Below are positions 26,399 to 35,810 of a stretch of 64,000 bases of DNA, piece after piece. Positions within the stretch are counted from its first letter, which is position 1. Each line of letters opens with the position of its first letter. The DNA lies in NCBI GenBank assembly GCA_011525625.1, contig WYAX01000029.1:186001-250000 (forward strand), given 5' to 3'. Source of the stretch: Nitrospira defluvii. GTDB taxonomy: Bacteria > Nitrospirota > Nitrospiria > Nitrospirales > Nitrospiraceae. Position numbers and translations under genes: made by a program. The notes below the pieces were generated by a model, which was not told where the DNA came from, did no database searches, and saw only the letters and a list, made by a program, of their open reading frames with translations.

Positions 26399-28870
26399 AT
26401 GGCTAGGAAGCGTACCATGGTCACTCGGCGCGGCATGAAGCGTAGTCATAGGGCTGCAACTCCCGCACGTTCGCGCACACGTTCTTTGCCGTTGACGATA
26501 CTCAGCCTCGGGGCGCTGGCGTTGGGTGGATTCGCCTGGCCCGCCAACGCGGCGGCATTGGAATTGTTGGGCGGCTCAGGCGCGTCGATGACGCCGGCGC
26601 AAGAAATGCGACAGGGCACCGCGCAGTTTCAGCAGGGTGCCTTTGCCCAGGCGGCCACGCACTGGATGAATGCCGCGCGTGAATACGAAGAACGCGGGCA
26701 AGCCAAATTGCAGTGCCAGGCGTTGATCAACGTCGCGCATGCGCTTCGGCAGGAGGGGCAGATCCGTCGCGCGCAGACAACCTTGCAAGCCGCACTCACA
26801 CTGTCCGAGCAAACCGGTGAGCGCGGGCTTACGGCGACGATCCTCGCTCAGCTCGGCAATACCTTCCATGTGCTGGGGAAGGATGAACCGGCTACAGAAC
26901 ATTTGACCAGAGCCTTGACCCTGGCGCGAGAAGAGAACAAGCCCGTTTTGGTCGCCGGGATTTTGAACGATCTGGGTAATGCTCTGACTGCCCGGCGGCA
27001 GTTTGCGGAAGCGATCGACGTCTATGCTGAAAGCCGGACGCGTGCTGTCGAGACCAAGCAGCAGGCGTTGGCGGCGACGGCGCAGCTCAATGGCGCGATG
27101 GCCCTGCTCCAGAACCGGCAATTGGGAGAAGCGCACCGCCACTTGGATCAAGCCTGGTCCGATATGCGGTCGCTCGGCGACGGCCAAGCAAAAACCGCCG
27201 GGTTGTTGAATATCGGCCTTGGGTATCAGGAGTTGTTTGCCGCCATGACCGGAAAAGCCGGTGCGGCCGGGAAAGCCGATGCCGTGAAAGGCCGCGTCAC
27301 GGAGGCCGTGGCTGCTACGGGGTCCGCGGCGGGCCTGTTGCGTCAATCGGCGGATGCTTTTACCGCCGCCGGTGAGGCCGCCGGGCGCGTGGGCGATGCG
27401 CGCGGTCAGTCCTACGCCTGGGGGTATCTCGGAGAATTACGAGAGCGTGAGCATCGCCATCCGGAGGCCTTGGAGTATTCGCGGAAGGCCACCTTCGCCG
27501 CTCAAAAAGTACATGCGCCGGAATCGCTGTACCGTTGGCAATGGCAAACGGCGAGATTGTTACGTGCGGAGGGCAAGGAAGAAGAGGCGCTGACGGCCTA
27601 CCAGCGTGCTGTGACTCTCCTGAAGCCGATTCATTACGAATACTCTGTGGGGAATCAGGGGCGGTATCATTCGTACTACGAATCGGTCGCGCCGTTGTTT
27701 GCAGAGTACGAGGATGTCTTGTTGCGGAGAGCGGCAGCGGCAAAGACACCGGATCAGAACGAGCAGTTGCTCGTCAGGGTGAAAGAGACGATCGAAGTCT
27801 CGCGGGCGGCCGAATTGCAGGACTATTTCCAAGACGATTGTGTTGCGACGGTCGCGAGCCACCGAGGGGCCGGCTCCTTAGCGCCCGACACTGCGGTGAT
27901 CTATCCCCTTGCGTTTCCCGACCGGCTCGAATTGCTCCTGGAAACGGCCAACGGACTGAAGCAGGTCAGGGTTCCTGTAACGGGCGACAAGCTGACGAAT
28001 GAAATTCGTGCGTTCAGGCGGCTGATTCAGGACTCGCAGTCGCAGAATTATCTGGCTTCCGCCCAGGCGCTGCATGGCTGGTTGATTGCGCCCATTCAGC
28101 AGGATTTACAAGGGGCCGGCGTACATACGCTCGTGATGGTAGCTGAGGGGTCGCTGAGGACCATTCCCATGGGGGCTTTGCACGATGGCCGGCATTTTCT
28201 CGTGGATTCACTCGCCGTGGCCGTCACACCGAGTCTCGCCTTAACCGATATGAGTCCCACCCAACGCCGAAAAGGCGGTCTGCTGTCGGTCGGCTTGACG
28301 GAGTCGGTCGAAGGCCAATCCGCTCCGCGTTATGCAGAGAGCGAAGTGCAGGCGATCAGGACGATGTATGGCGGGAAGCTGCTGATGAACAAGCAGTTCT
28401 CTTCGCCTGCCTTGGAAGAAGAGATCAAAGACCAGGGATTGGGCATCGTTCATGTGGCCTCTCATACGGTCGTCGGTGCCGAGGCGAGGGAGTCCTTCGT
28501 ATTGGCGCATGACGGCAAGATCACGATGGATCGGTTGTCGCAGCTGGTCGGACTGCAGCAGTACCGGGAGCAACCGCTGGATCTACTGACGCTTAGCTCG
28601 TGCGAGATTGCGGCCGAGGATGATCGCGCGGCGCTCGGGTTGACCGGCGTGGCCGTGAAGACGGGGGCGCGAACGGCATTGGCGAGTTTGTGGACCTCAG
28701 ATGATGAAACGACTACGGAACTCGTCTCGGAGTTCTATCGGCAGCTGCAGGACCCGGCCGTATCCAAGGCGGTCGCGCTGCAGCGGGCTCAGCAGAAAAT
28801 TCTTGCCCAACGCGGACATAACCATCCCAGTTTCTGGTCGGCATTCCTGCTGATTAATAACTGGATGTGA
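26399..28870 (+). CDS. Exported TPR-CHAT domain protease
   Basis: An 823-residue protein with a long basic N-region and hydrophobic segment ending in PANAAA (about residue 50), indicating export. Residues about 65-440 are tetratricopeptide-type helical repeats (for example ATILAQLGNTFHVLGKDEPA). The C-terminal CHAT (caspase HetF-associated with TPRs) domain starts near residue 500. The catalytic dyad is visible as His689 (HVASHTVV) and Cys735 (LSSCEIA). Start ATG 26399 follows AGGAGG by 5 nt and is 17 bp after the TpsA-like gene, so co-expression is likely. Processing or anchoring of the TPS exoprotein is a reasonable inference; no substrate can be read from the sequence. Confidence 0.88.
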   Translation: MARKRTMVTRRGMKRSHRAATPARSRTRSLPLTILSLGALALGGFAWPANAAALELLGGSGASMTPAQEMRQGTAQFQQGAFAQAATHWMNAAREYEERGQAKLQCQALINVAHALRQEGQIRRAQTTLQAALTLSEQTGERGLTATILAQLGNTFHVLGKDEPATEHLTRALTLAREENKPVLVAGILNDLGNALTARRQFAEAIDVYAESRTRAVETKQQALAATAQLNGAMALLQNRQLGEAHRHLDQAWSDMRSLGDGQAKTAGLLNIGLGYQELFAAMTGKAGAAGKADAVKGRVTEAVAATGSAAGLLRQSADAFTAAGEAAGRVGDARGQSYAWGYLGELREREHRHPEALEYSRKATFAAQKVHAPESLYRWQWQTARLLRAEGKEEEALTAYQRAVTLLKPIHYEYSVGNQGRYHSYYESVAPLFAEYEDVLLRRAAAAKTPDQNEQLLVRVKETIEVSRAAELQDYFQDDCVATVASHRGAGSLAPDTAVIYPLAFPDRLELLLETANGLKQVRVPVTGDKLTNEIRAFRRLIQDSQSQNYLASAQALHGWLIAPIQQDLQGAGVHTLVMVAEGSLRTIPMGALHDGRHFLVDSLAVAVTPSLALTDMSPTQRRKGGLLSVGLTESVEGQSAPRYAESEVQAIRTMYGGKLLMNKQFSSPALEEEIKDQGLGIVHVASHTVVGAEARESFVLAHDGKITMDRLSQLVGLQQYREQPLDLLTLSSCEIAAEDDRAALGLTGVAVKTGARTALASLWTSDDETTTELVSEFYRQLQDPAVSKAVALQRAQQKILAQRGHNHPSFWSAFLLINNWM

Positions 28871-28913
28871 CAATCGGTGCGCACGCACTTGCGGGGGTCT
28901 TGGAGGGCGGGGC

Positions 28914-29597
28914 CTAGAGCTTCCTGCCGGTCATGATCTCGTAGGCTTCTTCGATCGTGTCTACTTCTCGCACCAGGACCTGCGACTCCAGCGACAGGCT
29001 GACTCTGTTGACGCGAGGCGTGTAGAACTGACCTCGCGGCACCAGCAACACGTGGTAGCCCGCTCGCGCCGCCGCCGTCGTGTGTTCAGCAACCTGACTG
29101 ACTTGTCCGATCCGTCCGCCGTCTTCCAGCGTTCCGGTGATCGTAATGTCGTGCTTCAGATGGTCGCCTTTCAGCAATGCGAGAAAACCGATGGCCAGGG
29201 CCGCCTCGGCCGTCGATCCTTCCGAGCTGAGCGGACCTGAAAACGTCGCATAGAGCGATAAGGTGCCGGTCGGGTGGAGGGTAGGACCAAGCCGTTCCAC
29301 AGCAAACCGGAATGCGTGCTGAATGGATGTCATACCGGTGCCTCTCACCGGAACCTGACTACGTCCCCATTTCAATGCCAGCGGATCGGGTTGGCGACCT
29401 TCGTCCCATTTCATGACGAACGTCGGGAATCCCGACTGAGTGTCCGTGTACGTGGCGACGGAGATAGGGACGACCAGGGTGCGATTGGCAAGGGCCGTGG
29501 AAGGGAGGACCAACAGGCAACCGAGCAACGAGACCATTCCAAAGGTCAACACGTGCGACCGTGTGCCGCTTCTGGGAAATGTGGTGTGCGTGCGCAT
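28914..29597 (-). CDS. Periplasmic Lon-like (S16) domain protein with degenerate catalytic dyad
   Basis: A 227-residue protein with signal peptide (MVSLLGCLLVLPSTALA). The C-terminal 120 residues align with the Lon proteolytic domain: EGSTAEAALAIGFLALLKGD, ITITGTLEDGGRIGQV and AAARAGYHVLLVPRGQ. Where Lon has the nucleophilic Ser of GPSAG this protein has Thr129 in GSTAE. Where Lon has the catalytic Lys of GGxKEK it has Ala170. It may therefore be a non-proteolytic relative. It is convergent with the CHAT gene, 44 bp apart. A functional link to that cassette is only positional. Confidence 0.72.
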   Translation of the reverse strand: MRTHTTFPRSGTRSHVLTFGMVSLLGCLLVLPSTALANRTLVVPISVATYTDTQSGFPTFVMKWDEGRQPDPLALKWGRSQVPVRGTGMTSIQHAFRFAVERLGPTLHPTGTLSLYATFSGPLSSEGSTAEAALAIGFLALLKGDHLKHDITITGTLEDGGRIGQVSQVAEHTTAAARAGYHVLLVPRGQFYTPRVNRVSLSLESQVLVREVDTIEEAYEIMTGRKL

Positions 29598-29896
29598 GAA
29601 CCAAGTCTAGATGAGGATGCTCGATTGTCAAATCTGTCCGATCCGGCCCGTGCGCTGCGCACAACAGCGTAGACGTCATCCACACCATGAACGAAGCAAG
29701 GAAGTGAAAACATTGCACTCTTGTTTCTGCTCCGGAATTCCCCTACGGAATTGCGTGAAGGGGTAATCTGTCCGAGTGCCGGATGCCTCGTGCCCCGCGC
29801 GCATGCTAATCTAGCGGGCCGGGTTGTGTAAGACATCCGTACAATCGCCGACGGCCGTATCGGCGGAGCGTGATGGGGTCCGAAGGAGGTCCGTGA

Positions 29897-30754
29897 GTGG
29901 GAGGAGCGGTCGTCGTCACCGGTGCGTCATCAGGAATCGGCGCGGCTTGCGCGAAACATCTCGATCGGCTGGGGTTCACGGTCTTTGCGGGTGTGCGGCG
30001 CCAGGTGGATGGAGACGCGTTGGTTCGTGCGGCCTCTCCGCGTCTCCGTGTCGTGATGCTGGACGTGACCGATCCGATGTCCATCGCCGACGCGGGACGC
30101 ACCATCGCTGAAGCGACCTCCGGATCGGGTCTGGCGGCCCTGGTCAATAACGCCGGAATTTCAGTCGCCGGGCCGCTCGAACTCTTGCCCCTCGCCGACG
30201 TGCGCACGCAGTTCGAGGTCAACGTCATCGGCGCGCTCGCCGTCACCCAGGCGCTCCTTCCGTTACTGCGACTCGCGCGCGGCCGTATCGTCAATATCAG
30301 TTCGATCGCCGGCCTGGCGGCGACGCCGTTTCTTGGCGCCTACTGCGGGTCGAAATTTGCGCTGGAAGCGATGAGTGATGCGTTGCGGTTGGAATTGGCA
30401 CCCTGGGGCATCGCGGTCTCGCTTGTTGAACCCGGTGCCATTCAATCTCAGATCTGGCGGCGTGCCATGATGTCGGCGACGCGCACGCTCGGCGAGGCCG
30501 CGCCGGAGTCGCTCGCACTGTATGCACAACCGCTGAGTCGTATGCAGCAGGTGATCGCCGGTGCGGCTGCACGTGCGATCCCGGCGGATGCGGTGGCTCG
30601 CACTGTCGCCCGCGCGTTGACGTCCTCGCGCCCGCGGACGCGATACCTGGTCGGTACAGACGCACGGTTTAGGGCCCTGCTGAAACGAATCCTCCCTGAT
30701 CGCGTGCAGGATCGGCTCTTGGCGTGGTTTATGGGGATTCCATATCAGGCTTGA
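29897..30754 (+). CDS. Short-chain dehydrogenase/reductase (SDR)
   Basis: A 285-residue classical SDR. The cofactor motif TGASSGIGAACA is at residue 8, NNAG follows in ALVNNAGISVAG, and the catalytic Ser/Tyr/Lys are in NISSIAGLAATPFLGAYCGSKFALE. The long C-terminus (GSRxRY-like PRTRYLVGTDARFRALL) is typical of NADP-dependent retinol/11-beta-HSD-like SDRs. Start is GTG 29897 after AAGGAGGT. Substrate is unknown. Confidence 0.88.
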   Translation: MGGAVVVTGASSGIGAACAKHLDRLGFTVFAGVRRQVDGDALVRAASPRLRVVMLDVTDPMSIADAGRTIAEATSGSGLAALVNNAGISVAGPLELLPLADVRTQFEVNVIGALAVTQALLPLLRLARGRIVNISSIAGLAATPFLGAYCGSKFALEAMSDALRLELAPWGIAVSLVEPGAIQSQIWRRAMMSATRTLGEAAPESLALYAQPLSRMQQVIAGAAARAIPADAVARTVARALTSSRPRTRYLVGTDARFRALLKRILPDRVQDRLLAWFMGIPYQA

Positions 30755-30796
30755 GTGTGGAGTTGTGCGTTAGTCTGAAGGTGTGAAGGAGTTGAG

Positions 30797-31201
30797 ATGC
30801 CTGAATCAGGGTGGGTGCGATCGGCAGGCGGGGTCGTGGTGCGGCAACAGGAGGTCTTGTTGATCCGGGTGTCCGATATCAAAGGTCGGCCTGTGTGGTC
30901 CTTTCCCAAGGGGCGGCTGGACGCCGGTGAAACTCCTGCACAGGCGGCGGTGCGCGAGGTCATGGAAGAAACCGGGTGGTACTGTCGGATCGAGGCCGAT
31001 CTCTCCACGACGGAATATTGGTTTCAGCGGGAGGGGCGACGATTTCGAAAGACCGTCGTCTGGTTCAAGATGACTCCGCTCGAGCGCGCCGGTGTGCCGG
31101 ACGGGGAGGTGGAAGAGGTGGAGTGGGTCGAGCGTGAGGCGGCGTTGCAGCGACTGACTTATCCGTCCGACGTCGCCCTGTTGTCGCAAGCGTTCATCTA
31201 G
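30797..31201 (+). CDS. NUDIX hydrolase
   Basis: A 134-residue NUDIX protein. The Nudix box runs from about residue 38: GRLDAGETPAQAAVREVMEE followed by TGW, with all catalytic Glu residues present. It probably hydrolyses a nucleoside diphosphate linked to another group (MutT-, Ap4A- or diphosphoinositol-type); WSFPKG before the box is frequent in Ap4A/diadenosine hydrolases. It follows the SDR gene by 42 bp. Confidence 0.88.
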   Translation: MPESGWVRSAGGVVVRQQEVLLIRVSDIKGRPVWSFPKGRLDAGETPAQAAVREVMEETGWYCRIEADLSTTEYWFQREGRRFRKTVVWFKMTPLERAGVPDGEVEEVEWVEREAALQRLTYPSDVALLSQAFI

Positions 31202-31479
31202 GTGCTATCCTCACGGTAGGGAAACGCCACTCTTCCGATATCGATGACGCGGGCGTCTGGAGTCGTTCATCAGAACCGAGGCGTGTTCTATCCGGGCACA
31301 CAACTTGACAAGGCCGGCCCCCTTCACTAGACTCGCCTGAACAATCGTTCCTCGCCTCGCGTTGCAAGGCACTGTGCTGCAGGTACGCGCTTCCTCCCTC
31401 GATTCGGCATTTCTCGACGCGCGTCACCCGTCGGCGCGTTGATCACGTCCTCCCCCATCGTTCACCCGAGGGCACGCCT

Positions 31480-34400
31480 GTGTATAGTCTGGCTCGCTTC
31501 TCGCTGTTGGAAGTGACTGAATGCTCCGCTGTCTTGCGTCAGTTGGGTGAACAGTCGAGCTCTCTCCAGCAAGCGGCCTCGCGGGCGGTGCACTATCTCT
31601 ACACCCATCTCGGCAACGAAGAGATGGGGGGGCGTGACTGTGCGTTGGTCCGGTGCTTCAAAACCACCTCCTACAGCCGACTCGATCCGGCCACTCAGCA
31701 ACTGGCTCGTGAGAAGCTTGGCGGCATCGCCCCGTTTCCTGAGATGAAGTGTTTCACGCTGCTGGCCTCGGTCGGTGAGGAAGCGGCATGGAACCATGTG
31801 GAACGGTCGCACCGGTATCGAGTGATCCCGATGGTCAGCGCCGATTTCGTCAAACAGTTTCCGATGTTTTCCCAGCTGCTGCATCAGTTCGGCGCGTCGA
31901 CGGCCTTCGACGTCATTCCGGGGGGGGAATGGCTGGTGGACTTGGAAGAGAAAACGTACAACGTGTTTTACGTCCCCGAGGCAGTCGGGAGTCCCTATGT
32001 GCCGGTGCAGGAAGGCTTCGTCGGGAAGTACGGCATCAAATCCGTTCTGTGTTTCGGGGGTATGCTGCCCTCCCGCGATTTATTCGCGGTCATTGTGTTT
32101 TCGAAAGTGTCGGTCCCTCGGGAGGCCGCCGCCCTCTGCAAATCCCTCGCGCTGAGCCTGAAAACATCCTTGCTGGCGTTCGATGAGGCCTCTCCGATGG
32201 AAGCGGTTCGGGAGGGTACGTCGGTATCGCCCGCCGTGGCGCCTCAGGAGCACAGTGCCGAAGTGCGTCATCAGTCCAGGTTGGCGGTGGCCGAACAGTT
32301 GCTGCGGGTCTACGAAGATGCTGTCCGGACGCAGTCGGCCGGAATTGTGGAGGCGGAGCGAGCACTGAGGGAACGGGCCGAGGCGTTGGCACGATCGGAA
32401 CAGGCCCTGAGCGACCAGACCAGAATCGTCAACTCGGTCCTGCGAAGCATGGGGGACGGCGTCGTCGTCACCGATGCGGAAGGGCAGCTGCTGGTCGTCA
32501 ATCGCGCCGTAGAAAGTATTCTCGGGTTTGCGCCGGGCCTCCTTCCTCCGACCGAGTGGGCGGAACGGTACGAGTTCCTTCATGGGGACACGGTGACGCC
32601 GTTTCTGCGCGATGAATGGCCGCTGGTGCGTGCACTGCGCGGAGAAAAGGTCGATTGGCTGGAAGCCTATCTGCGCGCCTCACAGGGCGTCCCGGGTCGT
32701 TGGATCAGTATCAATGCCAGGCCGATCAGGGACGACGTGGGGGTGTTGTGCGGAACCGTCTTGGTGTTTCATGACATTACGTGGCTCAAGCGGGCTCAGG
32801 ATGCGTTGTTCGAATCGGAATACCGCTTCCGCAGTCTGGTGGAGGGCGCGCGCGATATTATCTTTACACTGTCGGCCGATGCGACCATCACTTCGCTGAA
32901 TCCCGCGTTTGAAACGGTGACCAATTGGGCCCGGTCGCAATGGATCGGCGAGCCGCTCGTTGCCCTGCTGCACCCTGATGATGCGGGGTTTTGCCGAGAT
33001 GTCCTGCAGGCGATTCTGGAGAGGGGAACGCCCTTGACCTGTTCCATGCAAATCAGCACGAAGCAAGGCGGGTACGTGACCGGGGAGTTCGTGGGTACGC
33101 CGCAGATGCGCCAGGGACGGGTCGTCGGTGTCTTGGGCATCATACGCGATGTCACCGAGCGTCGGCGGATCGAGGATGCACTGCGCGTCAGCGAGGAGCG
33201 ATTGCGATCCATTGTGCAGTCGACGACCGATGCCATCGTGCTGGTGAATGCGTTGATGAAGGTGGCGTTCTGGAACAAGGGCGCCGAGGCGATCTTCGGG
33301 TATTCGGCGGAAGAGATCATCGGTCAACCCGTCACATTGATCATTCCCGAGCGGTTTCACGAGGAACTGGAGCGTAACATGCAACGGGTCCGGTTGCTGG
33401 AGCGGCTCCACTCGATGAGCAAGACCCTGGAACTCATGGGTCGGCGAAAAGCGGCGGATGAATTTCCCGTGGAGCTGAGCGTGACCTCGTGGAAGGGAAA
33501 GTCGGATCTGTTTTTTACCATGATCATGCGCGATATCAGCGAGCGAAAGTCGGCGGAAGAACAACTGGACCGGCTGCACTATCACAATCAGGTCGTGTTG
33601 AATTCCGCCGGGGAAGGAATCTTCGGTGTGGATCGTGACGGGTGTTTCACGTTCCTGAACCCGGCCGCGGCGAAAATGTTCGGCGCGGAGGCAGAGCACG
33701 TGATCGGTCACTCCATGCACGGGTTCGTCTTTCCTCCCGATCTGGGCGTGCGCCCGCTCGGGGAACTGCGTTGCCCGATTGCGGAGACGATTGCGGCGGG
33801 AGAGATCCGTGAGCAGGTCGATGGCGTATTTTGGCGTCCGGACGGCACGAATTTTCCCGTGGAATATGTCAGTACCCCGATGTGGGAGCGGCGGGAGATC
33901 GTGGGGGCCGTCGTGGTCTTCAAAGACACCACGGATCGGAAGCGGGCGGAGGCGCAGTTGCAGGATTCTCTTCGCCGGTTACGGAAACTGTCTGGACGGA
34001 TGGAGGGAATTCGTGAGGAGGAGCGCGGGCGGATCGCGCGTGAATTGCACGATGAATTGGGCGTGGGACTGACCTGTCTCAAGATCGATTTGTCTCGCCT
34101 CGGCGGGTTGCTGGGAGAGCGCCTTATCCCGCGCGATCGAGAAAAAGTGGACGAAAAAATTCGCGGCATGAAGGAGCAAGTCGACAGTACCATCACCTCA
34201 GTTCAACGGATTGTGGCTGAATTGCGTCCTGGAGTGTTGGACGACTTGGGATTGGTCGCCGCAATCGAGTGGCAATGCCGAGATTTTCAGCGCCGCACAG
34301 GGATCCTGTGTCACTGTACGGTCAGTCACGAAGACTTACGGGTCGAGCCCGAACAGGCGACGGCCGTTTTCCGCATTTGCCAGGAGGCCCTGACCAACGT

Positions 34401-34632
34401 GACCCGGCATGCGCAGGCAACCGAGGTCCACGTGTCCCTGGAGGACCACGGCGTAGGGTTGGTGCTGCAGGTGCGAGACAACGGGAGAGGAATTCCCACG
34501 GATCGGCTGGCCGATGCAAGATCCTTCGGCCTGCTGGGTATGCGAGAGCGTGCCGGCCTACTCGGCGGGGACGTTCAGATTGAAACGCAGGAAGGTCGCG
34601 GGACAACGATTGCCCTGCAGTTGCCTCGATAA
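31480..34632 (+). CDS. Soluble multi-PAS sensor histidine kinase (NarL-type HisKA_3)
   Basis: A 1050-residue cytoplasmic kinase with no transmembrane segment. Residues 1-245 form an uncharacterised sensor region (possibly GAF-like). A coiled coil follows (about 255-310), then four PAS domains starting near 315, 448, 575 and 701. The phospho-acceptor region EERGRIARELHDELGVGLT lies near 850, and the HATPase domain near 955-1050 has the G1 box DNGRGIP and GLLGMRERAGLLGG. GTG start at 31480 follows CGAGGG. The cognate regulator begins 17 bp downstream. Cytoplasmic stacked PAS domains suggest redox, oxygen or small-ligand sensing (inference). Confidence 0.9.
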   Translation: MYSLARFSLLEVTECSAVLRQLGEQSSSLQQAASRAVHYLYTHLGNEEMGGRDCALVRCFKTTSYSRLDPATQQLAREKLGGIAPFPEMKCFTLLASVGEEAAWNHVERSHRYRVIPMVSADFVKQFPMFSQLLHQFGASTAFDVIPGGEWLVDLEEKTYNVFYVPEAVGSPYVPVQEGFVGKYGIKSVLCFGGMLPSRDLFAVIVFSKVSVPREAAALCKSLALSLKTSLLAFDEASPMEAVREGTSVSPAVAPQEHSAEVRHQSRLAVAEQLLRVYEDAVRTQSAGIVEAERALRERAEALARSEQALSDQTRIVNSVLRSMGDGVVVTDAEGQLLVVNRAVESILGFAPGLLPPTEWAERYEFLHGDTVTPFLRDEWPLVRALRGEKVDWLEAYLRASQGVPGRWISINARPIRDDVGVLCGTVLVFHDITWLKRAQDALFESEYRFRSLVEGARDIIFTLSADATITSLNPAFETVTNWARSQWIGEPLVALLHPDDAGFCRDVLQAILERGTPLTCSMQISTKQGGYVTGEFVGTPQMRQGRVVGVLGIIRDVTERRRIEDALRVSEERLRSIVQSTTDAIVLVNALMKVAFWNKGAEAIFGYSAEEIIGQPVTLIIPERFHEELERNMQRVRLLERLHSMSKTLELMGRRKAADEFPVELSVTSWKGKSDLFFTMIMRDISERKSAEEQLDRLHYHNQVVLNSAGEGIFGVDRDGCFTFLNPAAAKMFGAEAEHVIGHSMHGFVFPPDLGVRPLGELRCPIAETIAAGEIREQVDGVFWRPDGTNFPVEYVSTPMWERREIVGAVVVFKDTTDRKRAEAQLQDSLRRLRKLSGRMEGIREEERGRIARELHDELGVGLTCLKIDLSRLGGLLGERLIPRDREKVDEKIRGMKEQVDSTITSVQRIVAELRPGVLDDLGLVAAIEWQCRDFQRRTGILCHCTVSHEDLRVEPEQATAVFRICQEALTNVTRHAQATEVHVSLEDHGVGLVLQVRDNGRGIPTDRLADARSFGLLGMRERAGLLGGDVQIETQEGRGTTIALQLPR

Positions 34633-34649
34633 GGAAGGAAGGTGACAAG

Positions 34650-35309
34650 ATGGAGAGCACGATGCGCACAACAACCACCGTACGAATTCTGGTTGTCGAT
34701 GATCATCCGTCGTTCCGGCGCGGTGTGAAAGATATCCTCGAAGAGGGATTTGAAGGCGCCAGCATGGGCGAGTGCGGAAATGCTCAAGAGATGCTGGAGC
34801 AGGTGCGCGAACAGCCGTATGACCTCGTTGTCATGGATATCAGCATGCCCGGACGGTCGGGTCCTGAAGTCTTGAAGGAGCTGAAGCAATTGGCGCCGAC
34901 CTTGCCGGTGTTGATTCTCAGCATGCATCCGGAAGATCAATATGCCATCCGGATGTTTAAAGCCGGTGCCGCAGGGTACCTTACGAAAGCGAGCGCGCCG
35001 GAGGAATTGGTGCATGCGGCCAAAAAGGTAATGGCCGGTGGTCAATATGTGAGCGCGTCGGTGGGCGAAGCCTTGGCGTTGACGGTGAGAACGGGCGTCG
35101 ACAAGTTGCCCCACGAGCGTCTGTCGGATCGGGAATATGAGGTGCTGTGCCTGATCGCTTCCGGGCAGACCGTCAGCGACATCGCTGAGAGTATTCATCT
35201 CAGTGTGACGACGATCAGCACGTATCGTGCGAGGATTCTGGACAAGATGAGCCTCAAGAACAACGCTGAATTGACCCGGTACGCGTTGCAGCACGGGCTC
35301 GTCGTCTGA
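34650..35309 (+). CDS. LuxR/NarL-family response regulator
   Basis: A 219-residue regulator. The receiver domain has the acidic pair in VVDDHPSF, the phospho-acceptor Asp in LVVMDISMPG and the Lys in GYLTKASAPEE. The C-terminal LuxR-type helix-turn-helix begins at LSDREYEVLCLIASGQTVSDIA. It is encoded directly after the histidine kinase and is almost certainly its partner. The spaced AAGGAAGGAAGG upstream serves as the ribosome site. Confidence 0.93.
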   Translation: MESTMRTTTTVRILVVDDHPSFRRGVKDILEEGFEGASMGECGNAQEMLEQVREQPYDLVVMDISMPGRSGPEVLKELKQLAPTLPVLILSMHPEDQYAIRMFKAGAAGYLTKASAPEELVHAAKKVMAGGQYVSASVGEALALTVRTGVDKLPHERLSDREYEVLCLIASGQTVSDIAESIHLSVTTISTYRARILDKMSLKNNAELTRYALQHGLVV

Positions 35310-35544
35310 CAGGATGCGAGACGGTCCGTCAGTGGTCATCTCGCAAGATGCCCCCGGCCCGGCGGCATTCACCGGCGCGACGCCTGTGCCCCTAGGTGTC
35401 GCGAACCTCGGCGCCTAGGTGCGATTTGCCGAAGGTGTACCATAATGTCGTGCCAACGATGACGATGGACACTGTTGTTTTGTGACACGGAAATCGGTCG
35501 CGCAGCGATAGCCTCCCCTTCCGTTCCGGCCTATTCTCACCTGC

Positions 35545-35787
35545 ATGCCGAAGCTCTGGATCACAGGAGCGACTACTCTATTGGCCGTGTTCGAGGCAGT
35601 ACGTGAACGCCGTACGGTTGAACGGTCCGGCGTGGACCCGCGTACCGGCGCATTTCGGCAGGGCTGGCCTGAGATTGTGGCGCAACTGAGCACGGTCGAC
35701 GCCGCCTTGTTGCAGGATGTCCCCTGGTGGGGGCCGCAGATGGAACGTCGACTGACGCAACTCACAGATGTCGGGCCTGTGACGTGA
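35545..35787 (+). CDS. Small hypothetical protein (doubtful)
   Basis: An 80-codon frame (MPKLWITGATTLLAVFEAVR...). No family is recognised, no clear ribosome site precedes it, and the opposite strand also holds a long open frame. The composition is protein-like and it leads towards the receiver-like gene at 35811, so it is listed with low confidence. Confidence 0.3.
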   Translation: MPKLWITGATTLLAVFEAVRERRTVERSGVDPRTGAFRQGWPEIVAQLSTVDAALLQDVPWWGPQMERRLTQLTDVGPVT

Positions 35788-35810
35788 CTCGATCCGGAGG
35801 GGAGGGATGT

